64,000 nucleotides of DNA from Nannocystis sp. (GCA_016712315.1 JADJRG010000029.1:496001-560000); one strand, 5' to 3'. Counted from the stretch's first letter, positions 1 through 8,718 are shown. The notes: generated by a model not told the origin, from the letters alone. Translations and numbers: made by a program.

Positions 1-1
1 G

Positions 2-289
2 CGCGGCTTTGACGCGGCGGTGCTCTCGTCCTTCGGTGTGACGATGGAGGAGCTCGAGGTCGAGTGGCGTGGGGGGCTCAGCGGCCGCTTCTCGTGGTTC
101 CCCATGGTCTCGTCGGGTGGTATGCCGTTCTTCGTGCTGGGGCCGCTGGTCGGGGTCGCGTTCGTTCGGCGTCGCCGGCAGATCCGCGCGGGGTGGGCAC
201 GCCTCGATCGCGAAGAGGCGCTCGCGCAGGCCAAGATGCTGGCGAGCGCGCCGATGGCGATGGGCCGCGCGGCGACCTGCCGCTGCTGA
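2..289 (+). CDS. C-terminal part of a peptidase-MA-like membrane protein (5' end outside window)
   Basis: Open from the first bases of the window to a TGA at 287-289, so only the last 95 residues are visible. The phrase FGVTMEELEVEWRGGL resembles the end of gluzincin-type peptidase-MA domains, where a helix rich in leucine and glutamate ends in a conserved Trp-Arg. It is followed by one predicted membrane helix (PFFVLGPLVGVAFV) and a basic cytoplasmic tail with RRRRQ. The catalytic HExxH region would lie upstream and cannot be checked. The family call rests on this short tail. The membrane anchor near the C-terminus is clear from the composition. rsmD follows after 17 bases and could be co-transcribed. 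Confidence 0.55.
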   Translation, partial: RGFDAAVLSSFGVTMEELEVEWRGGLSGRFSWFPMVSSGGMPFFVLGPLVGVAFVRRRRQIRAGWARLDREEALAQAKMLASAPMAMGRAATCRC

Positions 290-306
290 GGTCGAGGATC
301 CTGGAC

Positions 307-897
307 GTGCTGCGGATCTCGGCCGGTCGGATGAAGGGGCGCAGGCTGCTGCCGATCCCCGATCAGGCGCGCGATGTGCGTCCGAGCGGGGCTCGAGTGC
401 GAGAGGCGATCTTCGATCGTTTGCAGGGAGAGGTCATCGAGGCACGGACGCTGGATCTCTTCGCCGGATCGGGTGCGTTGGCGATCGAGGCGCTCAGCCG
501 CGGCGCCTCGGCGGCGACGGTTGTTGAGCGCGATCCGGCGCTCGTGAGGCGGCTGTTCGCGCAACGCGACGCGCTCGCGCTGGGCGGCGCGCTGACGGTG
601 GTCGACCGAGAGGCGCTGACTTGGCTGCGCGATCCGCTGCAGCGGGCGCGCCGAGGGCCTTTTGATCTGGTGTTCCTCGATCCTCCCTATGCGGCGGCGG
701 CGGAGCTCTGTGGCGGCGCGCTGGCGCTCCTCGCGGAGGGGTGGCTCGCGCCAGACGCCGATGTGGTGGTCGAGTATGGCCGCCACGGCGGTCATTCGCC
801 CGTGATCGCGCGGCCGGAGGGGTATGTGCTGCTCGCGGCGCGCGTGTATGGGGAGAGCTCGGTGGATTTCCTCCGCTGGCAGGCTGCCACGGGGTAA
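307..897 (+). CDS. rsmD: 16S rRNA (guanine966-N2)-methyltransferase RsmD
   Basis: Predicted to methylate N2 of G966 in the small-subunit rRNA using S-adenosylmethionine. The 196-residue protein begins MLRISAGRMKGRRLL, the usual RsmD opening (RIIAGxxKGRxL), which selects the GTG at 307; a GAGG lies about 10 bases upstream. The sequence PSGARVREAIFDRL follows, then the SAM-binding loop DLFAGSGALAIEALSRGA at about residues 50-67. The catalytic motif FLDPPY is near residue 122. Length fits the family, usually 180-200 residues. The frame stays open upstream, but that part is unlike RsmD and overlaps the preceding gene, so it was excluded. The aminotransferase start lies 10 bases beyond the stop codon. 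Confidence 0.93.
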   Translation: MLRISAGRMKGRRLLPIPDQARDVRPSGARVREAIFDRLQGEVIEARTLDLFAGSGALAIEALSRGASAATVVERDPALVRRLFAQRDALALGGALTVVDREALTWLRDPLQRARRGPFDLVFLDPPYAAAAELCGGALALLAEGWLAPDADVVVEYGRHGGHSPVIARPEGYVLLAARVYGESSVDFLRWQAATG

Positions 898-900
898 GAT
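895..900 (+). promoter_or_regulatory. Candidate -10 element TAAGAT for the aminotransferase gene
   Basis: TAAGAT overlaps the TAA stop of rsmD and lies 6 bases before the GTG at 907. Transcription from it would begin at or next to the start codon, giving a leaderless mRNA. No convincing -35 hexamer was seen. It is one of eleven such TANNNT-start codon arrangements in the window. Confidence 0.4.
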
Positions 901-906
901 CGCCCC

Positions 907-2136
907 GTGAGTGCACGATCGACCAGCGAGCTTGAGATCAACGCGCGGGCGCAGGCGATTCGACCGTCGGCGACGCTGGCGGTCGCTGCGCGGGCCAAGG
1001 CGCTCCGGCTCGAAGGGCGACGCGTGCTCGATTTCAGCACCGGGGAGCCCGACTTCAAGCCGCCTGCGGCGGTGACCGCGACCGTGAGCGAATTTTTGCG
1101 CACGCGGCCGGTCCACTATCCGCCTGTCGCCGGCCTCACCGAGCTACGCGAGGAAGTGGCGCTCCAACTGGGCGCCGTCCATGGGCGTGCGTTTTCGAGC
1201 GCGGAGGTGATGGTCTCCGCAGGGGCGAAGCACGCGCTCGCGAACTTGTTCATGGTGACGCTATCGCCTGGCGATGAGGTGGTGATCCTGGCGCCGTATT
1301 GGGTCTCTTACCCGGATATGGTGCGCCTCGCGGGCGGTGTCCCACGGGTGGCGACGGCGAGAATCGAGGATCGATGGCAGATCCGCCCTGAGGCGCTGGC
1401 AGCGGTGCTGGGGCCGCGTACTCGTTTTGTCGTGATCAACAGTCCGTCGAACCCGACCGGCGCAGTGCTCAGCGGGGCAGAGATTCAGGCGATCGTGGCG
1501 CTGATCGAGGAGTTGGCGCCGTCGGCGTGGCTGATCCTCGATGACATTTACCGTCGCCTGGTCTACGGCGACGCGAAGCACGTGAGCGCCTTTCGAGCCC
1601 TCGGTGATCGCTTCGATCGGATCGTCGCGGTCGACGGGGTCTCGAAGAGCTATGCGATGACAGGCTATCGGATCGGCTTTCTCCTCGCCCCTGCGCCGGT
1701 GATCGCGGCGGCGTCGCGGATCCAAGGGCAGATGACCTCAGGGGTGGCGATGCCGTCGCAGGTCGCGGCGTTGGCGGCGCTCCGCGATCCCGCGGGGGAG
1801 GAGGTGCTGGCGACGATGCTGGGGGCGTTCGGGCGCCGTCGTCGGCTGGTGATCGAGGAGATCGGGGCGATCGAGAGCGTAGGGTTCTTGCCGCCGGATG
1901 GCGCCTTCTACGCGTTCTTCGACGTGCGCCGGCACCTCGGGCCAGGGACGCCCTTCGCCGACGATCTCGCGCTGGCGACGTGGTTGCTCGAGCGTGAGTC
2001 GGTCGCGCTGGTCCCAGGGACCCCGTTCGGCGCGCCAGGGCACCTGCGGCTGAGCTATGCGACCGCTGATGAGGATCTGCGCGAGGGGCTCAGCCGACTT
2101 CGCGCGGCCTTCGCGGCGCTGCCGGTCGCAGGTTAA
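907..2136 (+). CDS. Pyridoxal phosphate-dependent aminotransferase, class I/II (aspartate aminotransferase-like, subgroup Ib)
   Basis: Fold-type I aminotransferase of 409 residues. An early glycine-rich substrate loop (DFSTGEPDFKPP) is followed by the cofactor-binding NSPSNPTG at about residue 180. The Schiff-base lysine is in SKSYAMTGYRIGF near residue 246, and a C-terminal LRLSYA holds the arginine that binds the substrate alpha-carboxylate. These features match bacterial aspartate aminotransferases of subgroup Ib, some of which also transaminate prephenate. The next gene encodes DAHP synthase, so a role in aromatic amino acid synthesis is possible, but substrate choice cannot be read from sequence. 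The GTG start lies 10 bases after rsmD, with TAAGAT just upstream. Confidence 0.88.
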   Translation: MSARSTSELEINARAQAIRPSATLAVAARAKALRLEGRRVLDFSTGEPDFKPPAAVTATVSEFLRTRPVHYPPVAGLTELREEVALQLGAVHGRAFSSAEVMVSAGAKHALANLFMVTLSPGDEVVILAPYWVSYPDMVRLAGGVPRVATARIEDRWQIRPEALAAVLGPRTRFVVINSPSNPTGAVLSGAEIQAIVALIEELAPSAWLILDDIYRRLVYGDAKHVSAFRALGDRFDRIVAVDGVSKSYAMTGYRIGFLLAPAPVIAAASRIQGQMTSGVAMPSQVAALAALRDPAGEEVLATMLGAFGRRRRLVIEEIGAIESVGFLPPDGAFYAFFDVRRHLGPGTPFADDLALATWLLERESVALVPGTPFGAPGHLRLSYATADEDLREGLSRLRAAFAALPVAG

Positions 2137-2193
2137 GTTGAGCGGTCGCAGGGGCTTGCCCTGGCCGATGCGCTCGGTCCATGGTCCTGCACG

Positions 2194-3318
2194 ATGTTGA
2201 TCGAGCTCGAGCGCGGAAGAGAGGACTCCCTGGCGCTGATCCGTGGGCTCGCGGCGCGGCTTGGGAATCGCCTCGATGTGTCCCAAGGAGCAGGTATCTA
2301 CGACACGATCTACGTGGTCGGCGATCCGCGGGGCTTCGCCGAGCATGAGGCGTTCGTGACCTCGTTGCCGGGCGTGCGGCGCTTCCTACGGGCGGCGAGC
2401 GGCTACTCCAACGTCGCGCGGGTGGTGCACGGGCAGGACGGTGAGTCGCATCGGCGCGAGCGACGGGTCGTCGAGGTGCGGGGGCTGGATGGGCTCGTGC
2501 GGCGCTTCGGCGGCGGGGCGCACGTCTTCGTGGTCGGTCCGGATTCGCCGCAGACGCTCGAGCAGACGCTGGCGATCGCGCGGGCCGTGCGGACGATCGC
2601 GGAGCGCTTCGGGATCGTCGAGCGCATGGTGCTGCGCGGCGGCGCGTTCAAGCCGCGGACGCGGCCGACCGACTGGCGTGGGTTGGGCATGAAGGGGGTG
2701 GCGATGCTCGACGCTGCTCGCGAGGAGACCGGGCTGCCTTATGTCACGGAGGTGATGGACCACAGCCTGGTCCCCGAGATCGGAGCGCACGCGGATATGC
2801 TGCAGATCGGCGCCCGGAACGCGCAGAATTTCGATCTTCTTGAGGCGGTGGGCCGCTTCGGTAAGCCGGTGGTGCTCAAGCGGGGCTTCGGCAACGAGGT
2901 GGAGGAGTGGTTCTACGCGGCCGAATATGTGGCGAACCAGGGGAACCTCGACGTGGTGCTCTGCGAGCGCGGGGTGAAGACGCTGTTCTCGAAGGGCGGC
3001 TATTGCCGCAATCAGCCCGATCTCAACGCGATCACTTATGCTCGCAAGCAGACGATCTTGCCGATCATCTTTGATCCCAGCCACGTCGCTGGCGACCATC
3101 GGATCGTCCCGGAGAATTTGATGGCGTCGGTGGCCCACGCGGCCGATGGATCGATCACCGAGGTGATCCATGAGGAAGCGTTCCGGCGCGTGCAGCTCTG
3201 CGACGCGGCGCAGGCGGTGTTGACCGAGCGCTACGCGGCGGTGGTCGAGGCGGTGCTCGCCTATGAGGCGACGGTGGCGCCGATCATGCGCCGCCTCCAG
3301 GGGGAGCCGGAGGGGTGA
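2194..3318 (+). CDS. aroF: 3-deoxy-7-phosphoheptulonate synthase (DAHP synthase, type I-beta)
   Basis: Catalyses the first step of the shikimate pathway, joining phosphoenolpyruvate and erythrose 4-phosphate. The first 75 or so residues form a small ferredoxin-like or ACT-like domain, as in the I-beta class. The barrel follows with RGGAFKPRTRPTDWRGLG, LQIGARNAQNF, VVLKRGF and FDPSHVAGDH, which carry the substrate-phosphate and metal-binding residues (Lys-Pro-Arg, Cys or Gln-rich strand, Lys-Arg-Gly, Asp-x-x-His). At 374 residues it is slightly longer than the typical 335-360. The GFGNEVEEWFYAAEY stretch after the lysine is unusual but keeps the helix. Feedback control by the N-terminal domain is likely from the family. 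ATG at 2194 is 57 bases after the aminotransferase. Confidence 0.9.
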   Translation: MLIELERGREDSLALIRGLAARLGNRLDVSQGAGIYDTIYVVGDPRGFAEHEAFVTSLPGVRRFLRAASGYSNVARVVHGQDGESHRRERRVVEVRGLDGLVRRFGGGAHVFVVGPDSPQTLEQTLAIARAVRTIAERFGIVERMVLRGGAFKPRTRPTDWRGLGMKGVAMLDAAREETGLPYVTEVMDHSLVPEIGAHADMLQIGARNAQNFDLLEAVGRFGKPVVLKRGFGNEVEEWFYAAEYVANQGNLDVVLCERGVKTLFSKGGYCRNQPDLNAITYARKQTILPIIFDPSHVAGDHRIVPENLMASVAHAADGSITEVIHEEAFRRVQLCDAAQAVLTERYAAVVEAVLAYEATVAPIMRRLQGEPEG

Positions 3319-3337
3319 TCAACGTTCTGTTTCACGC

Positions 3338-3343
3338 TAGGAT
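3338..3343 (+). promoter_or_regulatory. Candidate -10 element TAGGAT upstream of yacG
   Basis: TAGGAT lies 6 bases before the GTG start at 3350. The AGGA within it could alternatively act as a ribosome-binding site. The position fits the short-leader pattern seen elsewhere in the window. Confidence 0.35.
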
Positions 3344-3349
3344 CCGTCG

Positions 3350-3535
3350 GTGTTTATTCGCTGTCCGATCTGCCGCAAAGAGATCCCCGACGCTCCGGAT
3401 GACTTCGCGGAGCGGCCGTTTTGCTCGCGTCGCTGCAAGACGATCGATCTAGGGAACTGGTTATCGGAGAGCTATCGGATCTCTCGGCTGCTGGGGCCCG
3501 AGGACGAGTTTGAGGTCGAGAGCGGCCAGAACTAG
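3350..3535 (+). CDS. yacG: DNA gyrase inhibitor YacG (small zinc protein)
   Basis: A 61-residue protein with the complete YacG zinc site: Cys5 and Cys8 in CPIC, then Cys25 and Cys29 in FCSRRC. It continues with the family-typical KTIDLGNWLSESYRI. In E. coli YacG binds GyrB and blocks DNA binding by gyrase. Length matches the family at about 60-65 residues. The GTG start leaves only three residues before the first zinc ligand region, as usual. Its TAG stop shares the four bases CTAG with the stop of the convergent gene on the other strand. Confidence 0.92.
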   Translation: MFIRCPICRKEIPDAPDDFAERPFCSRRCKTIDLGNWLSESYRISRLLGPEDEFEVESGQN

Positions 3536-5355
3536 CCGCTGCACGGGGCGCCAGGGCACGGGGGATCTCGACCCTCGGCCTTCGCCTTGCAACTGAGTTC
3601 GCGACGAGCTCCCGCGGAGAGTGCGGGGCAGCAGCCGTAGAGGCCTAGGTTTGAGACAGCTTCGACGAGCAGGTTCTGCGGGAGGCCGAAGCAGCAGCTC
3701 GGGGTGACGGCTCCGCTCCCGCGCGCGCAGCTCGGTAACGCCGTGCAGCGAGGATCGCTAGGATCGACGCACGCGACGCGGATCCCGGGGTTGTCGTCGG
3801 TGTAGTCGAGGATGAGATCGGTGCCGCGGAGCAGCGCTGTGCCGAGCAGGCCGTCGGGTTGGAGCGCCTCAGGGGTGACGTCGCGGCGTACAGCCATCGC
3901 GAGCGGATGGGTCTCAGGGAGGACGAGCGTGGAGATCCAGGCGGTTGGATCCGCACCAAGCGTGCCCCTTCGTAGGTAGATCTCGCCGAGTAAGGCCGCG
4001 TTCTCGGCAGCAGCGAGGGCGCACTGAGTCTCATCTTGCGGGTATGGCGCGAATTCACGGAGGAGGCCGTCACACTGGGCCTTGAGGGCTGCGATGCGGA
4101 GCTCGAGGCGCTGGCAGGGACCCATGCCGATCGCGTTCGTGAGGCCCGGGACGAGGCCGAGGCTGCGGATCCGGAGGCGGGCCAGTGGCGTCTCGAGGCC
4201 GGCGGCGGGCCAGCCTGGGGGATAGAGGGCGCCTCCTTGGCTGTCAATACAGGCGGGCCCGATCGCCCCACCTTCGCCGATCACACCGCCAGACGCGCAC
4301 GCTGGGAGAGCGCTGAGCTCGCCGAAGAAGCGACGCGCGCTGTCCGCGAAGAGGACCAGGTCGGGGATCCCTGTGGCGATGACGAGGGTGGCTGCATAGC
4401 CGCCGACAGCGCTGATCTCGGCCGCTGGCGTGACGCTGGTACGGCAGGAGGGCTGACGCTGGCGGCCGAGCGGGGAGATGTAGTCGCTGAGCGGGGTGCC
4501 AGCGCCTGAGGTGACGACACAGCGGCGCGGCGAGTCGGTGAAAAAGACCGCGCCTGGTGGGGGCGCGAGGCATGCGTCGAGGACGATCTGCGTGGGTTGG
4601 AGGGCGCTGCGAACACGATCGGCGTCGAAGCGGAGGCCGAGGAAGTCGCAGTCTTCTTCGCCAGCGAGGCAGGTGTCGGTGACCTCTTTGCCGAGGAGTT
4701 GGCCGGGAAACTGGATCGGGAGGAACGCGCGGCCCTGGTCGGCCAACGCGGCCTCCGAGCCGGGATACTGGCGATAGAAGGAGACGCTGGCGCCCTCGGG
4801 CGCGTCGGTGAGGCGCACGGCCATCGTCCGAAGGAGGTTGCCGCCGAGGATCGCTCCGACGTGGGTGTTGGCGCGATCGTCTCCGACCCGCCAGTCCCAA
4901 GAGCCCGCTGCGTCTGGGACCCGGGCGAGCGGGAGCTCGCTGAAGCGGAAGCGGGTGACGGCTGCCGCGAGCGCCGGGGCGCCAGGGTCGCTGGCGAGGG
5001 CGCCAGCGGCTGCCCGCACCTCGAGGCATCCACGATCGATCGAGGTGGCGTCTCCGCCGTAGGCGAGCGCAGTCACGGGCGAGAGGCTGTCGATGACGAC
5101 TGGGAGGCAGGCTCCGGCGGGGCAATCGCTCGGTGGTCCGTCGCAAAGGGACGGGCATCCGCCTGGTTCGCCGATGCCAGCGCAGGTGTCGGGGACGATG
5201 AGCAGTCGTGGCAGGGGCGATGCGTCGCCGCTAGCGAGGGCGATGGGCCGGCCGAATTCGCCTTCAGCTTCAATGGTGTCGCTCGCGCACGCGAGAGCCA
5301 CGAGGCCGAGCGCGAGCGCTGACGACGTGGCTCTTGAGATCAACTCGCTGCGCAC
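3532..5355 (-). CDS. Uncharacterised secreted Cys-rich protein, probable lipoprotein
   Basis: A 607-residue protein that I do not recognise. The GTG at 5355 is chosen because it gives a hydrophobic signal sequence ending ALGLVALAC, with Cys23 as likely lipid attachment site. The lipobox is imperfect because leucine sits at -2. The mature part is rich in paired cysteines (CAGIGEPGGCPSLCDGPPSDC, GAPC near the end), suggesting disulfide bonds outside the cytoplasm. A stretch near residues 120-150 (GGNLLRTMAVRLTD) recalls the start of retropepsin-like or secreted beta domains, but this is not enough for a family call. It lies 28 bases downstream of the mlaC-like gene on the same strand and probably ends the tolC-mlaC operon. 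An envelope role follows only from that context. Confidence 0.7.
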   Translation of the reverse strand: MRSELISRATSSALALGLVALACASDTIEAEGEFGRPIALASGDASPLPRLLIVPDTCAGIGEPGGCPSLCDGPPSDCPAGACLPVVIDSLSPVTALAYGGDATSIDRGCLEVRAAAGALASDPGAPALAAAVTRFRFSELPLARVPDAAGSWDWRVGDDRANTHVGAILGGNLLRTMAVRLTDAPEGASVSFYRQYPGSEAALADQGRAFLPIQFPGQLLGKEVTDTCLAGEEDCDFLGLRFDADRVRSALQPTQIVLDACLAPPPGAVFFTDSPRRCVVTSGAGTPLSDYISPLGRQRQPSCRTSVTPAAEISAVGGYAATLVIATGIPDLVLFADSARRFFGELSALPACASGGVIGEGGAIGPACIDSQGGALYPPGWPAAGLETPLARLRIRSLGLVPGLTNAIGMGPCQRLELRIAALKAQCDGLLREFAPYPQDETQCALAAAENAALLGEIYLRRGTLGADPTAWISTLVLPETHPLAMAVRRDVTPEALQPDGLLGTALLRGTDLILDYTDDNPGIRVACVDPSDPRCTALPSCARGSGAVTPSCCFGLPQNLLVEAVSNLGLYGCCPALSAGARRELSCKAKAEGRDPPCPGAPCSG

Positions 5356-5383
5356 GCCGGCCCCAACGAGGAGCTTGCCAGGA

Positions 5384-6040
5384 TCACTTCGCCTTGGCCA
5401 GATCGGTCTTGGCCGGGACGGTCGCGGGCGGGTCGGACTTGGCGAGCTCGGTGAGCTTGGCCTCGAGGCGCCTGATGAGCTCGTCGATGCCCTGATCGCG
5501 GAGGATCTTGTTGAACTCAAACTTGTAGTTCTTCGCGAGGCTGACGCCCTCGGTGACGATGTCCTGGACCTTCCAGCGATCGCCGACTTTGTGCATCACG
5601 TAGACGACCTCGATCATCTCCTCGACGCCGTTCTTGTTGTGCTTGATCTGGGTGTTGACGCGGGTGGACAGCGGGCGCTTGTCCTCACCGACGTAGTTCA
5701 GGTCGTACTTTTTGTCGGTGCGGAGCCGCTTGAGGTAGTTCTCGCGGATGAGCTTGGTGAGGAGCTGCTCAAACTCCGCGCAGCGCGGCTCGCAGCGGTT
5801 GGGGTAGCGAATCGCGCCGCCGAGAGAGGTTTCGACGAGGGCGCGGTAGTCGAGGAGCTCATCGACCTCCGCTTGTAGCTTGGCGTCGCTGTCGGGCTCC
5901 TGGGTGAGCTGCACGACCCGGTTGTGGCGGGCCTTGAAGGTGTCCAGCGCGCCCTCGGCGGCCTGAGCGGTGGCAGGGTCTGCGAAGGAAGTGACAGATG
6001 CGAGGAGGAGGCCGGCGACGAAAGAACGTGCGAAGTTCAT
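5384..6040 (-). CDS. mlaC: MlaC/Ttg2D-family phospholipid-binding periplasmic protein
   Basis: A 218-residue exported protein with a Sec signal peptide (positively charged start, hydrophobic core, cleavage near ATAQA). The mature region has the MlaC layout: an early helix with LLDYRALVETSLGG, a central EFEQLLTKLIRENYLKRL, then strands ending in a VGDRWKVQDIVTEGVSLAKNY segment, which is diagnostic of the family. MlaC shuttles phospholipids between outer membrane complex MlaA and the inner membrane MlaFEDB transporter. None of those partners is in this window. The gene sits between a TolC-family gene and the Cys-rich secreted protein on the same strand. The C-terminus ends in a lysine-alanine-rich tail of no known role. 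Confidence 0.82.
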   Translation of the reverse strand: MNFARSFVAGLLLASVTSFADPATAQAAEGALDTFKARHNRVVQLTQEPDSDAKLQAEVDELLDYRALVETSLGGAIRYPNRCEPRCAEFEQLLTKLIRENYLKRLRTDKKYDLNYVGEDKRPLSTRVNTQIKHNKNGVEEMIEVVYVMHKVGDRWKVQDIVTEGVSLAKNYKFEFNKILRDQGIDELIRRLEAKLTELAKSDPPATVPAKTDLAKAK

Positions 6041-6085
6041 GATTCCTCTGGATAAGGCGCTCAGACGCGCTAGCTGGCGGGGTAT

Positions 6086-7693
6086 TCACCGCGCAGCAGC
6101 GCTCAGGTGTTGGCCCACCGCCCGGGACAAATTCGCGAGGGCGACGTTGTGGGCCATGATCGCCTGAAAATGCTTGAACCGCCACTCTGCCCAGCGTGTG
6201 AGCGCCCGCTGGAGCTCCTTGAGGTCGCCCCCTCCGACGGTCTCCTTGACTTGGAGATCGACGACGAGCTGCTTGGATCTCTTGCTGGCCTGCTCGGTGA
6301 GGGTGATGCTCCGCTGCGCTTGAAGGAGCTCGCGGTAGGCCTTTTCGACCTCGAGGCCGAGGAGCAAGAGCGCTGCCTCACGCTGGTGTTCGGCGGAGCG
6401 GCGTTCGGCCCGCGCTTTGCGCAACCGAAAGGCGTAGTTGTGGAAGTCGAGGTTCCACGAGGCGCCGAGGGCGGCCATGATCCGCGAGTAGTTGTAGCGA
6501 TCGTTGTAGTAGAGGGCGCGCATCGCCGGATCGGCGGCGTTGGAGTACGCGAACTGCGCCGATACCAAAATGCCGATGTCCGGCAAAAATTGCGCGCGAG
6601 CGAGGCGCTCAGCGGCCCTGCGTAGCTCGACCGCAGCGCCCGCCATCTTGGCCTCGGGGCGCCGTTCGGCGGCTAGTTCTCGATAATAATCGATGGTGCG
6701 TAGGCCCCCTTGGATCTGGTCTGGGGACGGGTTGTTCTCGGCGATGTCGAAGCCGGGGGGCGCGGCCTCCCCGGCGATCGCCCACAAGGCGGCCAGCGCG
6801 AGCGCTTCGACCTTGCGCGCCTCGAGCAGCCGCTCTTCGATCTCGAGCTCGCCGAGCTCGATCCGGAGGATGTCGGCGGGATCGCGGTCGGGGTTCTCGG
6901 CGTCCTCAGCGCCCTCGACGAGGCCGAGCTCGCGCTCGACGGTCTCACGGGCGTCGCCGATCACTTGCCACGCTTCCTCGAGGATCCGCACAGATGAGCG
7001 GGCGAGCAGCAAGGTCGCGTGGGCTTGGTGTACGCGTAGGGCGGTCTCTTGGCGGAGGCGCTCGCGGTTGAGCTCGGCGAGCGCGACGCCCTGGGCGGCC
7101 ATCTGCTTGACGCTCTTGATCTTTCCGAAGGTGTAGAGGGGGACGGTGAAGTCCGCGTTGAAGCGGAGCGTGACGCCGGCCGCGGCGAGCTGATCGAAGT
7201 ACCCGCGGATCGTGTCGATGTCGACGCCGCCGCGGGGACGGCAGTACTGGAAGTCTTCCATGCGGGTCGCGCTTGTCTGGGGATCGACGAGCGCGACCTG
7301 AAGATCCTCGCACTGGGTAGAGACTCCAGGGGCGAGGGCCGTGACTGTGCGGATCGTTGGCACCCAGGCGAAGCGGGCCTGCTGGAGCACCGCCTGCATC
7401 GCCTCGATATCGGCGCTCGCGGCCTCGACGAGCGGGTTCTGGAGGCCATAGGCGAGGATCTGCTCGCGTGTGATCTGAGCGACGCCAGGCGGACGCGGTC
7501 CGTAGGGATCGAGGCGGGGCGCCGGTGGGAGGGCAAAGACCGCGGGGACTTCGCGCTGCGCCGCCTCTTCGGCGTCCTCGCGGGCGGCTAATGAGGCGGC
7601 GAGCGGCGTTCTCGACCTCGACGGCGAGGCAGTTGCCGGCGCGGCGAGGCCGAGCGCGAGCAAGAGTGTGCACGTCTCCGTCCAGCGAGCCAC
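6086..7693 (-). CDS. TolC-family outer membrane channel protein
   Basis: A 535-residue exported protein with a signal peptide ending near APATASP, started by GTG at 7693. It shows the internal duplication and long coiled-coil helices of TolC, for example LRQETALRVHQAHATLLLA and the second-half EREAALLLLGLEVEKAYREL-like region. Strand segments such as GVTLRFNADFTVPLYTFGK and LGASWNLDFHNYAFRLRKARAERR match the outer membrane barrel and its exit into the helices. These proteins form the outer membrane duct for efflux or type I secretion. Next to an MlaC-family gene it may instead serve lipid or toluene-type efflux, but no inner membrane pump is encoded nearby. Two cysteines (around 115 and 135) are unusual for a TolC. 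Confidence 0.83.
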   Translation of the reverse strand: MARWTETCTLLLALGLAAPATASPSRSRTPLAASLAAREDAEEAAQREVPAVFALPPAPRLDPYGPRPPGVAQITREQILAYGLQNPLVEAASADIEAMQAVLQQARFAWVPTIRTVTALAPGVSTQCEDLQVALVDPQTSATRMEDFQYCRPRGGVDIDTIRGYFDQLAAAGVTLRFNADFTVPLYTFGKIKSVKQMAAQGVALAELNRERLRQETALRVHQAHATLLLARSSVRILEEAWQVIGDARETVERELGLVEGAEDAENPDRDPADILRIELGELEIEERLLEARKVEALALAALWAIAGEAAPPGFDIAENNPSPDQIQGGLRTIDYYRELAAERRPEAKMAGAAVELRRAAERLARAQFLPDIGILVSAQFAYSNAADPAMRALYYNDRYNYSRIMAALGASWNLDFHNYAFRLRKARAERRSAEHQREAALLLLGLEVEKAYRELLQAQRSITLTEQASKRSKQLVVDLQVKETVGGGDLKELQRALTRWAEWRFKHFQAIMAHNVALANLSRAVGQHLSAAAR

Positions 7694-7765
7694 GGGTAAC
7701 CCCTAACCGCTATGAGGTCGGCGATCAAGCGCGACCGCCGGTTGCAGGGGGCGCGGGGGCTTGCC

Positions 7766-8698
7766 ATGGTTCCCCCCGTGCAAGATGGCGCGTCATACTT
7801 CCCTCTCCAGGAGATCCCCGCTCAGGCGCGCGTGGTCGTTGATGTCGGCGGGCTTGACTCGCTGCGCTTCTTGCAAGGCCTGTTGTCGGCGGACGTGAGC
7901 GCGGTCGCCCCCGGTGAGGCCCGCGCGGCTGCCTTACTCACGGTTAAGGGGAAGATCATCAGCGAGGTGATCGTGCTGCGGCGGCTCGATGGTGGGGTGC
8001 GATTGGCGATCCCCGCGGATACGGCTGGAGTCGTGCTGGCGGATCTTGAGCGCCACGTCATCATGGATGACGTGACTTTGGCCGCGGATCCGCGGCTTCG
8101 CGCGGCCTTGGTGTGGCCAGGTGGCGCCGGCGGCGAGGGGATCGAGGCGTTCTCGACGACACATCCGGCCCCTGGGGCGTTGTGGGTGGGCGATGAGGAG
8201 GCGTTGGCGAGCGCCTCGGCAGGGCTAGTACGGGCAGATTCGGGCGCCTTTGAGGCGCATCGGCTGCAAGCGGGGGCGCCGGCTTGGCGGAGGGAGATCG
8301 AAGACGGTTGTTTTCCGCCTGAGGTCGGCTTTGTCGGGGCGGTGAGCTACGAGAAGGGCTGCTTTCGTGGACAAGAGCCGCTAGCGCGGATCCACGCGCG
8401 AGGGCAAGTGAATCGGGTGATGGTGCGAGTTCGCGCGGCCGCCGTGCCCGTTGGTGACGCGCCGGTGCTGCTCAGCTCCGAGGGGCGGCCAGAGGCAGGG
8501 CGCTGGACTTCATGGCTACCAGACGGCGATGGAGGGGCGCACGGGCTCGCGATCGTGCACCGCTCCGTGGCCGTGCCGGGGGTGCGGCTGCAGGGCGGGG
8601 CGCTGGCGGTTGAAGTGATGTCGGGGCCGATCGGGGACGATGCGGGCACCGCTGGGCGCCATGAGGCCGCGACGGTGACCCTCGGGCGTCGCGGCTGA
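7766..8698 (+). CDS. ygfZ: YgfZ-family folate-binding protein (iron-sulfur cluster and tRNA thiolation helper)
   Basis: Related to the glycine cleavage T protein. It carries the YgfZ signature K-x-C-[FW]-x-G-Q-E as YEKGCFRGQE near residue 212, whose cysteine is required for function in E. coli. The N-terminal part shows LRFLQGLLSADVSAV and an IISEVIVLRRLDGGVRL segment typical of the tetrahydrofolate-binding fold. YgfZ helps maintain radical-SAM and other iron-sulfur enzymes such as MiaB; an RlmN enzyme is encoded at 22999-24210. The chosen ATG at 7766 is not certain: an in-frame ATG at 7712 and a GTG at 7778 are alternatives. The gene is divergent from the TolC-family gene. Confidence 0.83.
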   Translation: MVPPVQDGASYFPLQEIPAQARVVVDVGGLDSLRFLQGLLSADVSAVAPGEARAAALLTVKGKIISEVIVLRRLDGGVRLAIPADTAGVVLADLERHVIMDDVTLAADPRLRAALVWPGGAGGEGIEAFSTTHPAPGALWVGDEEALASASAGLVRADSGAFEAHRLQAGAPAWRREIEDGCFPPEVGFVGAVSYEKGCFRGQEPLARIHARGQVNRVMVRVRAAAVPVGDAPVLLSSEGRPEAGRWTSWLPDGDGGAHGLAIVHRSVAVPGVRLQGGALAVEVMSGPIGDDAGTAGRHEAATVTLGRRG

Positions 8699-8718
8699 CG
8701 CCTGAATGTCGCGCGATA

